This document shows, in pieces, positions 14,301 through 21,364 of a DNA stretch of 64,000 bases (positions are counted from its first letter, which is position 1; the number at the start of each line of letters is the position of its first letter). The position numbers and the translations under genes are program-made. The DNA comes from Anas platyrhynchos (Eukaryota; Chordata; Aves; Anseriformes; Anatidae): NCBI RefSeq assembly GCF_047663525.1, contig NC_092611.1, forward strand, positions 4,439,001 through 4,503,000, written 5' to 3'. The notes below the pieces were generated by a model, which did not search any database, had not been told where the DNA came from, and worked only from the letters and a program-made list of their open reading frames with translations.

Positions 14301-16975
14301 GATGTAAATGAAAACTGGTGTTCTTCTAATATTTGAATATACTGGTGTTGAATATCTTCTGGGATAGTTTAAAGCCTCTGGTTTCCATCCTCTGTCGGAC
14401 TTGCTACTGCAGAATCATAGAATATCCTGAGTTGGAAGTGACCCACAAGAATCACTGAATCCAACTCATGGCTCCATGCAGGGCTACCTAGAAATTAAAG
14501 CATATGTATGACAGCATTGCCAAAATGCTTCTTGAACTGCAGCGGGCTTGGTGCTGAGACCACTTCCAGGGGAGCCTGTTCCAGTGCCTGACCACCCTCA
14601 GTGAAGAACCCTTCCCCGGTATTCTATCTGAACCCCCCTGATGCAGCTTTGTGCCATTCCCTTGGGTCCCATGTATCCTTTGGCAAGCCATGTCTCTCTT
14701 TTCCGATCTTACCAACCACAGAGAGACACAAGCCTGGGGGGAGGGAGCAGAGCTTTGCAGTTCTTGTACTCAATATGCTATAGAAACTCCTACACCTCTT
14801 TTCCCTTGACAAGGAGGCTGTGCTTATAACAGTGCAGAAGCATACAATCCTTCAGCATGCTGGAGAACACTTACCTTTTTTTTTTTTTTTTTTTTTTTTT
14901 TTAGGTTGGGGGTCAACCTTTGAGTCCCTCCTCACAACAATCTCAGCAGGAACTCAGCCCCTCACAGATGCAGACAGCTACATCTACACAAAACCAATCT
15001 CTCCAGCAGCAGCAAGGGTCTTCAGTCCAGCACACATATCTTCCCAGCACATGGAACTCATTTCGGAGCTACTGTAAGTGTCAGCAGTAACTGGAAGTTT
15101 GGCTGGTGTGTAGAACTGCTATGTTCTCTGTTTTACCAGCCAACAAATGGGAGAGAATATCTTCTAAATGGGAGAGTATGTCTTTGTAGATCTTTATGAA
15201 TATTAAACAATTTTAGAAAATGAAAATTGTTGTATTAGCTTTTTTTTATATATATATATATACTGTACATCTATAATTACTTGATATGTAGTCTGGACTG
15301 GCAGACTGGGCACCTTTAATTCAAGGATCCTGCACTCAGCAGGAATCCATATAGTGGATAGCAGCTTGTTCAAATTTGGATGGATGCTTCAAAGAGTCAT
15401 ACAGGAGATGAGGGTGACATGAAATGACTTCATGTCCATAAAGCTCTGGATGATAATTCTGTGATTTCTTGGGGGTAGAACAAGCTGTTAGTTATATGCA
15501 TGAAGAGAATCCTCAGCCAATGTTATCTGGTATAATTCTCTTGAGCAGAAATTCAGGTTGCAAAAAGCCTTTTAAAACTCCACAGGCCTCAACAACTACT
15601 CTTGTTATCGATGCAAGACTTTATTATCTTTCAAGGTGATCTTTGAGTTTGATTGAATATTTTGATTCTCCAATTTCAATTTTCAGCATCTGAGATTCAG
15701 ATGATGACCATTCCTCAAGGCCAGTATGTGATCACAGAGACAGCTGTAGGTACACCTGTCACCACTGTCAACACAGGGCAAGTGAAAGCTGTTACTCAGG
15801 TAAGGAAAAGAATCGTGGCCTTTTCTTTTTGTCTAGAATAATGTATCGTGCTTTTAAAGCCTTTAGATTGAAGGTTAAAGGAATTCTAAAATGATGACAG
15901 GGCCACAGAGAGCAATGGTGCATCTAGAGAGGTCCATAGTGTATTGTCTGAAAGGACTTTGGCTTTCTGTAATGATTGTAGGGAGTTCTACATGTATGCT
16001 GGGTGCAATCTCTAGGCAAAACAGCTAATAAATGCTGTGTCATAGGCTAAGGAGAAAACTGCTACTGGTAAAATGTAGTAATGTTGTCAACTTTGAGGTT
16101 ACAAAAGGCAAGACATAATCTCATATGCATAAGGGATTTTTTTTTTTTTCTGAGGTAGCATCATATTTCTTCATGTGTCAAGAACAGTTTTCTGCACCTA
16201 GCCATTTGCAAGAATTTGTAGGAGAAGGTATGATTCAGTGGCAGTAAAAATATTTACAACTAAGCTGTAGCCATGAGGCCAAGTTTCAGAAACATTTCTG
16301 AGAATCACTATCTCACCTAGGAAGCAATCCAGCATAAGGAAGTGTGGTAGTTTTACTACACTGATATTGGACACTAGAAATGAAACTTCTGCTAGAACAT
16401 ACGGAAAATGGAAGAAACTTTCAGAATAGTTGTATTGTAATTTCTATTTTAATAGAAATTGCTATTTTAATTTCTAATGGTGGATTAACTGTATAAATAG
16501 TTTAACTGTTCATAACTAACCCAAACTTCAAAGTAGTCCAATGTACTTTAAAGCAGGGGTCTAATCAGTGTTACCTTGGTCTCAGAAATAACACTTTAAA
16601 GCATTACATTCTCAACTTCAAAATTCCTTGTTCATACCAAAATGTCTTTCAGCACAGCAGCAGGAAAGTTGAAGATGATTACAAAAGAAAAGATATAGAA
16701 GATGAAACAATTACTTATTTTTTATATTCTTCATGCAGACTCACTATGTGATATCTGAAGGTCAACCTGATTTGGATGTCAAACAAAACTCTTCGCTCTC
16801 CAGTGAGGTACAGGTTGGTGTTTCCCAGCCGCCAGCCCATGCTGATACATTGGAATCTCAAACGAGTAATCAGCAGCAAACAACCCAGTACATAATCACT
16901 ACAACCACCAATGGGAATGGGGGCAGTGAAGTGCACATCACTAAACCAAGAACTTTCTCAGCAGAACATGAATGA
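284..16975 (+). CDS. PRDM10: PRDM10, PR-domain zinc finger protein 10 (3' part, twelve coding exons)
   Basis: This is a nuclear DNA-binding transcription regulator. Joined exons: 284-511, 5081-5428, 7269-7424, 8428-8607, 9362-9472, 10575-10775, 11357-11500, 12521-12691, 13922-14062, 14905-15073, 15687-15799, 16739-16975. They give 732 residues (numbered w1-w732 here) plus a stop, and every junction keeps frame with GT..AG borders. Nine C2H2 fingers lie at w92-114, 122-144, 150-172, 178-201, 206-228, 234-257, 289-312, 334-357 and 396-419, followed by a Gln/Thr/Ser-rich tail typical of an activation region. The match to human PRDM10 is near-identical through the fingers (from memory). The human protein is about 1,150 residues, so roughly 415 residues, including the PR domain, lie left of the window. 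PR domains of this family resemble SET domains but often lack methyltransferase activity; that cannot be judged here. Confidence 0.95.
2045..2130 (+). repeat. Possible MIR-like (tRNA-CORE SINE) relic
   Basis: Around 2062-2096 the text runs from gagctctggtgccc to ggttcaagtcctg. This resembles the tRNA-derived head of MIR elements, including a box-B-like GGTTCAAGTCC. It is too diverged to be sure by eye and lies inside a PRDM10 intron. Confidence 0.3.
2339..2365 (+). repeat. Homopolymer T(27)
   Basis: An uninterrupted run of 27 T within a PRDM10 intron. No SINE or LINE body is recognisable beside it. Confidence 0.95.
3235..3335 (+). repeat. MIR-like relic, 3' half
   Basis: The text around 3258-3303 contains tttcccattgtctcc and tcatctgtaaaatggagatgg. 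This is the characteristic 'cctcatctgtaaaatggggat' segment of MIR elements in + orientation. The short length and drift fit a very old insertion. It lies in a PRDM10 intron. Confidence 0.45.
5081..5428 (+). CDS. PRDM10: PRDM10 exon: zinc fingers 1-3 and first half of 4
   Basis: Codons w77-192. Three complete C2H2 fingers are present: FKCLQC...HLRFH, LTCDIC...HMKFH and YSCIFC...HVAIH. The CxxC half of finger 4 (FNCPTC) ends at FIQ. The acceptor is tttctttcag and the donor is gtgaga, phase 0. Linkers are not the TGEKP type, as expected for the PRDM10 array. Confidence 0.96.
7269..7424 (+). CDS. PRDM10: PRDM10 exon: zinc fingers 4 (second half), 5, 6 (first half)
   Basis: Codons w193-244. The exon supplies the His pair of finger 4 (HVRSFH), all of finger 5 (YQCTEC...HMLRH) and the Cys pair of finger 6 (FLCSTC). 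The acceptor is ttctag, the donor is gtgaga, and both ends are phase 0. Confidence 0.96.
8428..8607 (+). CDS. PRDM10: PRDM10 exon: finger 6 (second half), basic linker, finger 7 (first half)
   Basis: Codons w245-304. HMQRMH completes finger 6. A Lys/Arg-rich linker of about 30 residues follows, and then FKCRLC opens finger 7. The acceptor is cccttag and the donor is gtgagt after ATG TTG. The basic linker may act in nuclear import, which is inference only. Confidence 0.95.
9362..9472 (+). CDS. PRDM10: PRDM10 exon: finger 7 (second half), finger 8 (first half)
   Basis: Codons w305-341. VNHLSKRH completes finger 7, and YFCQYCDK opens finger 8. The acceptor is ttctcctaag, the donor is gtatgt, and both ends are phase 0. 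Confidence 0.95.
9817..9836 (+). repeat. Homopolymer T(20)
   Basis: An uninterrupted T run in a PRDM10 intron. Confidence 0.9.
10575..10775 (+). CDS. PRDM10: PRDM10 exon: finger 8 (second half), finger 9 (first half)
   Basis: Codons w342-408. HILKNH completes finger 8. A Pro-rich linker follows, and CPHC opens finger 9. The acceptor is caccctgcag, the donor is gtacgg, and both ends are phase 0. This exon reads the same as human over nearly its whole length, from memory. Confidence 0.96.
11357..11500 (+). CDS. PRDM10: PRDM10 exon: finger 9 (second half) and start of tail
   Basis: Codons w409-456. HIRKKH closes the last finger. The sequence then turns Thr/Ala/Val-rich and ends GETVV. The acceptor is ctgtag and the donor is gtaagg. 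Confidence 0.94.
12521..12691 (+). CDS. PRDM10: PRDM10 exon: tail, TTDLLTQAM segment
   Basis: Codons w457-513, from TTDLLTQAM to QVVQVAQ. It is rich in Gln and Thr and has no known fold. It matches human PRDM10. The acceptor is acctgtgcag and the donor is gtgagt. Confidence 0.94.
13507..13550 (+). repeat. Tandem duplication, 19-bp perfect copies
   Basis: gcttttaatcagtgaaact occurs at 13507-13525 and again at 13532-13550, a period of 25. It is a local duplication in a PRDM10 intron. Confidence 0.85.
13640..13850 (+). repeat. MIR-like (CORE-SINE) relic
   Basis: The series ggttcacatctagctctgcc, then an equivalent of the MIR 'tgtgaccttgggcaagtc' segment, then caataaatacttt near the end follows the MIR consensus order in + orientation. 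This is the clearest of the MIR-like pieces. It sits just upstream of the exon at 13922. Confidence 0.55.
13922..14062 (+). CDS. PRDM10: PRDM10 exon: tail, ATSPHQSQ segment
   Basis: Codons w514-560, starting [20 protein letters not shown]. It is Gln/His-rich and ends ATQPSSQ. The acceptor is ttctgtctag, the donor is gtattt (a weaker site), and both ends are phase 0. Confidence 0.92.
14410..14665 (-). mobile_element. CR1 LINE 3' fragment
   Basis: It opens with agaatcatagaatatcctg, then gagttggaagtgaccc. It continues with CR1-type text such as cttccaggggagcctgttcc and accaccctcagtgaagaa. The order shows the reverse complement of a CR1 3' end, so the element lies on the - strand in a PRDM10 intron. 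Only the 3' part is present, as is usual for CR1. Confidence 0.85.
14876..14902 (+). repeat. Homopolymer T(27) acting as polypyrimidine tract
   Basis: 27 T in a row end directly at the AG acceptor (14903-14904) of the next PRDM10 exon, so the splice site's whole pyrimidine tract is one homopolymer. Confidence 0.95.
14905..15073 (+). CDS. PRDM10: PRDM10 exon: Gln/Ser-rich tail segment
   Basis: Codons w561-616 plus one base, from [12 protein letters not shown] to [13 protein letters not shown] short poly-Gln (QQQQ) stands where I recall a longer run in human. The donor is gtaagt after phase 1; the next exon supplies CA to complete Ser. Confidence 0.92.
15239..15263 (+). repeat. T-run followed by (TA)n
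   Basis: Eight or nine T lead into an alternating TA stretch. It is a small AT microsatellite in a PRDM10 intron. Confidence 0.85.
15687..15799 (+). CDS. PRDM10: PRDM10 exon: tail, [11 protein letters not shown] segment
   Basis: Codons w617-654. [17 protein letters not shown] and the Thr/Val-rich [17 protein letters not shown] match human. The acceptor is tttcag and the donor is gtaagg, phase 0. Confidence 0.93.
16739..16975 (+). CDS. PRDM10: PRDM10 last coding exon
   Basis: Codons w655-732 and a TGA stop. [15 protein letters not shown] opens it; [14 protein letters not shown] and SEVHITKP lie near the end. In this sequence RTFSAEHE follows ITKP before the stop, whereas I recall human ending at or near ITKP, so this may be a short lineage-specific extension. 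The acceptor is ttcatgcag. Confidence 0.93.
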   Translation, partial: THYVISEGQPDLDVKQNSSLSSEVQVGVSQPPAHADTLESQTSNQQQTTQYIITTTTNGNGGSEVHITKPRTFSAEHE

Positions 16976-18915
16976 AGAAGCCTTGCAGTGTCATTTGCTT
17001 GTACTTTTCACCTCCCCCAGAAGCTCAAATATATGGGTATCCTGGAGCTCAATATGTTTTAAAGTATATGCTCACTTAACTTCAACTAAAATATTGGAGC
17101 TCTTCTTAATGCTTTAAGAGGGTTGAAGTCCTCAGTGACCACGAAGAAGTACCCTCAAAATCCTTCTGGGATACTATTTTATGCAGCTTTTAACAAAAAG
17201 GACAAAAGGAGAAATGAAACCTGCTTGCCCTGGACTTTTTTGGCATGTCTGCTGACCCTTGTTTCTTCCTTCATGGAAGTGTCTCTGGTAAACAACTCTT
17301 ATTTCAATTGGAAGGGAAAAGCTTGCCCAAGTGAAGGCTAATTGGCAGATTATATTGTATGTATATTTTTAATAGGAGCCGTTGAACAGGAGGACATCAT
17401 GTAAATTGCCAGAGTATGGCAGAACCGCTTCTTCTGTCTTTGTTTCAACAGCCAAGTTGAAAGGGAATATATGCTTGAGAGCAGACTGCCTGAAGAAAAA
17501 GGGCAGCAGCAAAGCAGTGACTGTGTATGTGTGTGGGGATGGATATAGCAATGAAGCTGTGAAGACGTGCAGAAGCAGTCCATTAAATTATTATTTTTCC
17601 AACCCCTCAAACTGTTTACATGCTGTCTCTCCCCTGCCCTACTTTACCAAGAAGTTCCAGAAGAAGGAAAAGTGCAGTCTTAACCCCATGTTTGGAACAA
17701 ACTGATCAAAACCCTAGTAGCACATAATGGTAATACAGAGCCACTGTAATCTCTTTCCCCTCCAGAGTTTGCAGGGAAAATCGCCTTTTTGCCTGTAAAC
17801 AAAAAAGTTTCACCTTAGCCTGCATTGCAGCTTCTGCTGTGACCTCTAGCGACAGTTGTGCCAGGAGAAGCAGGTACAGGAATACACCTCTGAAGATGCA
17901 GGGTAGTTATCTCTGTTGCCATCTCAAAGTGGATGTATTTTTCTCTTGAAGACTGAATGGAGAGTTGGTTATGCTGATTTTCCAAACACCTTGTTAACAA
18001 TGCACTGTAATTCCTTTGGACAGTTTCATAAAATGACCAGCCTTGGACTCAGGAAACACGTACAAGAAAAACACCAATGGACCACTATTTATGGGACACA
18101 GAAAGCCATCTGCGAGTTGCCTGCTTTGGTAGACCTGGTCTACGTACCGAACTCACGTTATTCTTAGGGACCAGGAGAAAGAAAAAGTTTTATCTTTTAA
18201 GGCAGTGTATTTTTTTCTTACATAATTCCCCTTCACGGGTCTTGTTGGTTGGTTATTTAATGCATTCTGGTATTTGCAAGAATATGACTACATCTCCATT
18301 TACTGTTGATGGGATATACTGTTTGTGTCTAAACCTCCATTCACTCTGCTTGAAACCTCATCCCAGAATGTCAGTGTACCATAGGATACATTTATTTATA
18401 AAACAAAGAAGTTTTGTCTTAATGGCCCTTGAGAAAGGTCGGAAGAACTAAGAGAGGATTTTTTTTTTTTCTAATTTCTTCTTACATTGCATTGAGCACG
18501 AATCTGGAACTTTTGTGTTTGTACTCCCACAGAATGAGATGGGGATTAACGATGTGAGTAGGTGTTACACATGTTTACAGGTTGTGGTGTCAGGCCTTAC
18601 GGAGTTAAAGCTCTTAGACATGAGAGAACTTAACACTCCGACTGAAAAAGTGGATGACTTGTTACTTGCTGGCAAAGCCTTGTAGCATGTATTGCTTCAG
18701 TAAATAACATTTTAAATATGGTATGGAAATAGTGACTGTGCGTGATGAGATAAATCCTGTTTAAAATATTGGACAGCTCAGAACTGTTTTGAGGTAGCTT
18801 GAAGTGAGTTGCCAAAACATAGATTAATTTGTGCCTGGTATTCTGCTTCTCTTACTGCAACCACTGTACTGGGGCATTAATTAATAATTGGGGCATTAAC
18901 GTGATTGGTAAAATA

Positions 18916-19020
18916 TACAGAATCACAGAATTTCTAGGTTGGAAGAGACCTCAAGATCATCGAGTCCAACCTCTGGACTAACGCTAACAGTCCCCACTAA
19001 ACCATATCCCTAAGCTTTAA
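18916..19020 (-). mobile_element. CR1 LINE 3' fragment in PRDM10 3' UTR
   Basis: gaatcacagaatttctagg is followed by ttggaagagacctcaagatc and gagtccaacc, the well-known inverted CR1 3' end. The internal part continues to about 19020. It sits inside the predicted PRDM10 3' UTR, so the mature mRNA probably carries it in antisense orientation. Confidence 0.88.
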
Positions 19021-19733
19021 TGAAGACCTGAGCTCCCATTTAGTGTAGTGCAGTGATGAGTCCTTCAGTTCAATGGATTTGGGAGGTCATCTACTTTAGC
19101 AATGCAGCCAAGCAACTGCAGTTGTCCTTGCTTGAGCACTTTTGAGTAACAGGCCATTACGATGTTCATCTGGGTGAGCAGAAGGGAGATCTTGGTTTTG
19201 GCTTTGCCTTGTGGCATCTTTTTCAAGAAAAGGGTCTATTTTCAGACTGCTAGATTAATAACATGAGTCAAATGTGGTACGAGTAATAGGAAAATAGGAA
19301 ACTTGGAAATGGGATATTGCAAATGCACTGTTCTGCAGGAGCATTTTTTAAGTCTTAAAAGCTCTACAGTCTTTAGAGATGATCAAACTTTGTCTTTAAC
19401 AATATTGCAAATGTGGGATTAAACAAACAAACAACAAAATTTTGTTACATTCAACTTTGTTAGAAAGGATCACAGAATGAGGTTGCTTGTTCTTGTACCA
19501 GTTATTTAAAGCTGAAAACTACAGGGTATTCTAGAAAACAACTGTAAAACAGCATCTTTGAACTCACATGTTCCTTATCAAAGTTTCTGCTCTGTCCTAC
19601 AGTAATAGTAGTATACTTATCCATCAGCTTGACACCAGCATTAAGTGATTCACTGTGTCTTAAGTCAAACTGATGCCTCATCGGGGGAGAAGCATCCCTG
19701 GAAATCAAGCATTGTGAATTTTCATTCCAAAGT

Positions 19734-19739
19734 AATAAA
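19734..19739 (+). terminator. PRDM10: Candidate proximal poly(A) signal, PRDM10
   Basis: A canonical AATAAA. Use here would give a 3' UTR about 600 bases shorter than the distal signal. Confidence 0.35.
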
Positions 19740-19855
19740 ATATAGTGATTACCCAGACTGGGGGAGAGAGCAGAACAGCCCCACAGCACAGCTGTGCTAC
19801 AGGGACTGCTTTTAAAAAGAAGACAAAAACAAAACACAACAAAAATAGCCAATAT

Positions 19856-19899
19856 TTCTTTTTTTTTCTTTTTTTTTTTTCTTTTTTCTTTTTTTTCCA
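19856..19899 (+). repeat. T-rich tract with interspersed C
   Basis: Almost pure T with scattered C, ending ttccag. It looks like a strong splice acceptor but lies in the predicted 3' UTR with no downstream coding exon. Confidence 0.8.
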
Positions 19900-20339
19900 G
19901 TTTCTGCAGTGCAGAAGGCATAGGATTTACTATATTTTATTATTATTTTTTTAACCAGAACCACCCCAAACATTTGTCTCTTAAAATGATGTCCCGCTGG
20001 AGCTTAATGCTGCAGTACTCTGCTACCTGCACAGGGCATGATTTGCTCAAAGATGGGAATTGCCATGGGGCCTTCTGGGGCCTCAGGCTTTTCTGTGCAG
20101 GTGTTTTGGGTCAGTTTCTCAACCCTCACCCCATTAAAAATTAAAATTAAAAAAAATATATACACCTCTCAGACTGCTGGGGCACTTGGGACGAAACATG
20201 GTTGTTTCCATGGGATGCTGCAGTGGCTGTCCCACATCGCTCTGCCCGCTGTTATTTAAATGTGTATGTTTATTGTACATTCAGTGACTGTTCTAGTGTT
20301 AATAGTCTTGTGCTACCTGGCAGGTGTAAAAACGAAATT

Positions 20340-20345
20340 AATAAA
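20340..20345 (+). terminator. PRDM10: Candidate distal poly(A) signal, PRDM10
   Basis: AATAAA followed within 10 bases by a T-run (about 20349-20364), a plausible U-rich downstream element. It is the last canonical signal before the NFRKB CpG island. Confidence 0.6.
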
Positions 20346-20414
20346 TTCCTTTTTTTTTTTTTTTCTAAATACCGAGCAGTGTGATCTGTGCGGGCCTCCC
20401 CTGGGTGAAAAAAG

Positions 20415-20484
20415 GGACTTTATTTATTGATTGATCCAAAACCGGGCTTTATTTATTGATGCATGTATTTATGTATTTATTTAT
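20415..20484 (+). repeat. ATTTA-rich junction with a 17-bp direct repeat
   Basis: ggactttatttattgat (20415-20431) recurs as gggctttatttattgat (20444-20460), then further ATTTAT units follow. It fills the short AT-rich gap between the PRDM10 end and the NFRKB promoter. Confidence 0.8.
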
Positions 20485-20809
20485 CAGTTCCGGTTTCAAC
20501 CGCCTTTTGCCACCCAGAGCCCTGCCCTTTCCGGGCCCCAACATGGCGCCGGGGCAGCGACGCGGCTTCCCGCCCGCCTTCCCCCCCCCTCCCTCCCGCG
20601 GCTCTGCGCAGGCGCGGCGGGGGCCATGGGGCGCGTGCGCGGGGCCTGGAGCCGCGGGCGGCCTGAGGGGGGCAGCGGCTGAGGGGGCAGCGCCGCCGGC
20701 CCCGGGCCGCGACCCCCCCGCAGCGGGGCTCGGCGGAGGGCGGCTGGGGCTGGGCTCGGCTCCCTCGGTCCTCGCGGCCCCGGGGTGAGGAGGGGGCGGC
20801 GCCGCTGAG
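20485..20809 (+). promoter_or_regulatory. NFRKB: NFRKB CpG-island promoter and non-coding exon 1
   Basis: The sequence switches abruptly from AT-rich to very GC- and CpG-rich at about 20485. No TATA box is seen. Visible sites: ETS-type TTCCGG at 20488 and 20529, a YY1-like ACATGGCG at 20541, and NRF1-like TGCGCAGGCGCG at 20605-20616 and GCGCGTGCGC at 20631. A donor (GAG|gtgagg, 20810) probably ends a non-coding first exon; another at 20784 is possible. The exact start site cannot be read from sequence. Confidence 0.7.
20626..20682 (+). other. Possible uORF in NFRKB 5' UTR
   Basis: An ATG in a good context (gccATGG) opens an 18-codon frame, MGRVRGAWSRGRPEGGSG, that stops before the exon 1 donor. 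It matters only if transcription starts upstream of 20626. Confidence 0.35.
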
Positions 20810-21064
20810 GTGAGGAGGTGGGCTCTGGGGACGGGGTGGGGGGCTCTGGGGACGGGAGCTCTGGTTTTGGTGGGTTTGGGTGGTTTTTTGGGGTGTTTTC
20901 GCCGCGAGGGTTGGGGCTTTGGGGCTTTGGGTGGGAAGCGGTGTGAGGCGTTTTCCTGTCATGCTGGGAGGGTCGCGGCTGCTGGCCCGGTGTGCCCTCT
21001 GCCAGAGCACCCCTCGGGAGCCACGGTCTGTGTCCCTCAGCAGGCTGTGCAGCTTGTGTTAAAA

Positions 21065-21125
21065 CACCTAAAATCGTAAAATATCCCGGGTTGGAAGGGA
21101 CCCGCAAGGATCCTGGGTTCACCAA
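21065..21125 (-). mobile_element. CR1 LINE 3' end fragment
   Basis: aaaatatcccgggttggaag, then ggacccgcaaggatcctggg, is a short inverted CR1 3' terminus in the first NFRKB intron. Confidence 0.75.
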
Positions 21126-21210
21126 ATGTTGACTCAGATGTTGTCAGCCCGGGATGGAGCTGGTCTGGGGGCTCTGGTGGGTGAGGTGAGGGTTTGCTGC
21201 CCCTGCTCAG

Positions 21211-21364
21211 GAGCCGCAGAGGGAGGAGGATGGACTCCCTGGACCACATGCTGACCGACCCCCTGGAGCTGGGGCCATGCGGGGATGGAAACGGCACACG
21301 GATCATGGAGGACTGCATGCTGGGCACAACGAGGGTTAGTCTGCCCGAGGACCTTCTGGAGGAT
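21211..21364 (+). CDS. NFRKB: NFRKB exon 2 (start codon)
   Basis: The acceptor is ccctgctcag at 21210. 19 bases of 5' UTR precede the ATG at 21230 (context ggaggATGG). Residues 1-45 run from MDSLDHMLTDPLELG to SLPEDLLED. The donor is gtgagt, phase 0. Confidence 0.96.

Larger units (their letters stand above)
16976..20365 (+). other. PRDM10: PRDM10 3' UTR (predicted)
   Basis: About 3.4 kb of non-coding sequence follows the stop. It ends near the AATAAA at 20340-20345; an earlier AATAAA lies at 19734-19739. It contains a CR1 fragment at 18916-19020 and a long T-rich tract at 19856-19897. The end point is inferred from the poly(A) signal and from the NFRKB CpG island just after it. Confidence 0.6.

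Noticed and set aside
20477-21125. Two long overlapping - strand frames (177 and 209 codons) over the NFRKB CpG island
   Set aside because: Pro/Arg-rich translations of CpG-island DNA antisense to NFRKB exon 1. Typical artefacts.
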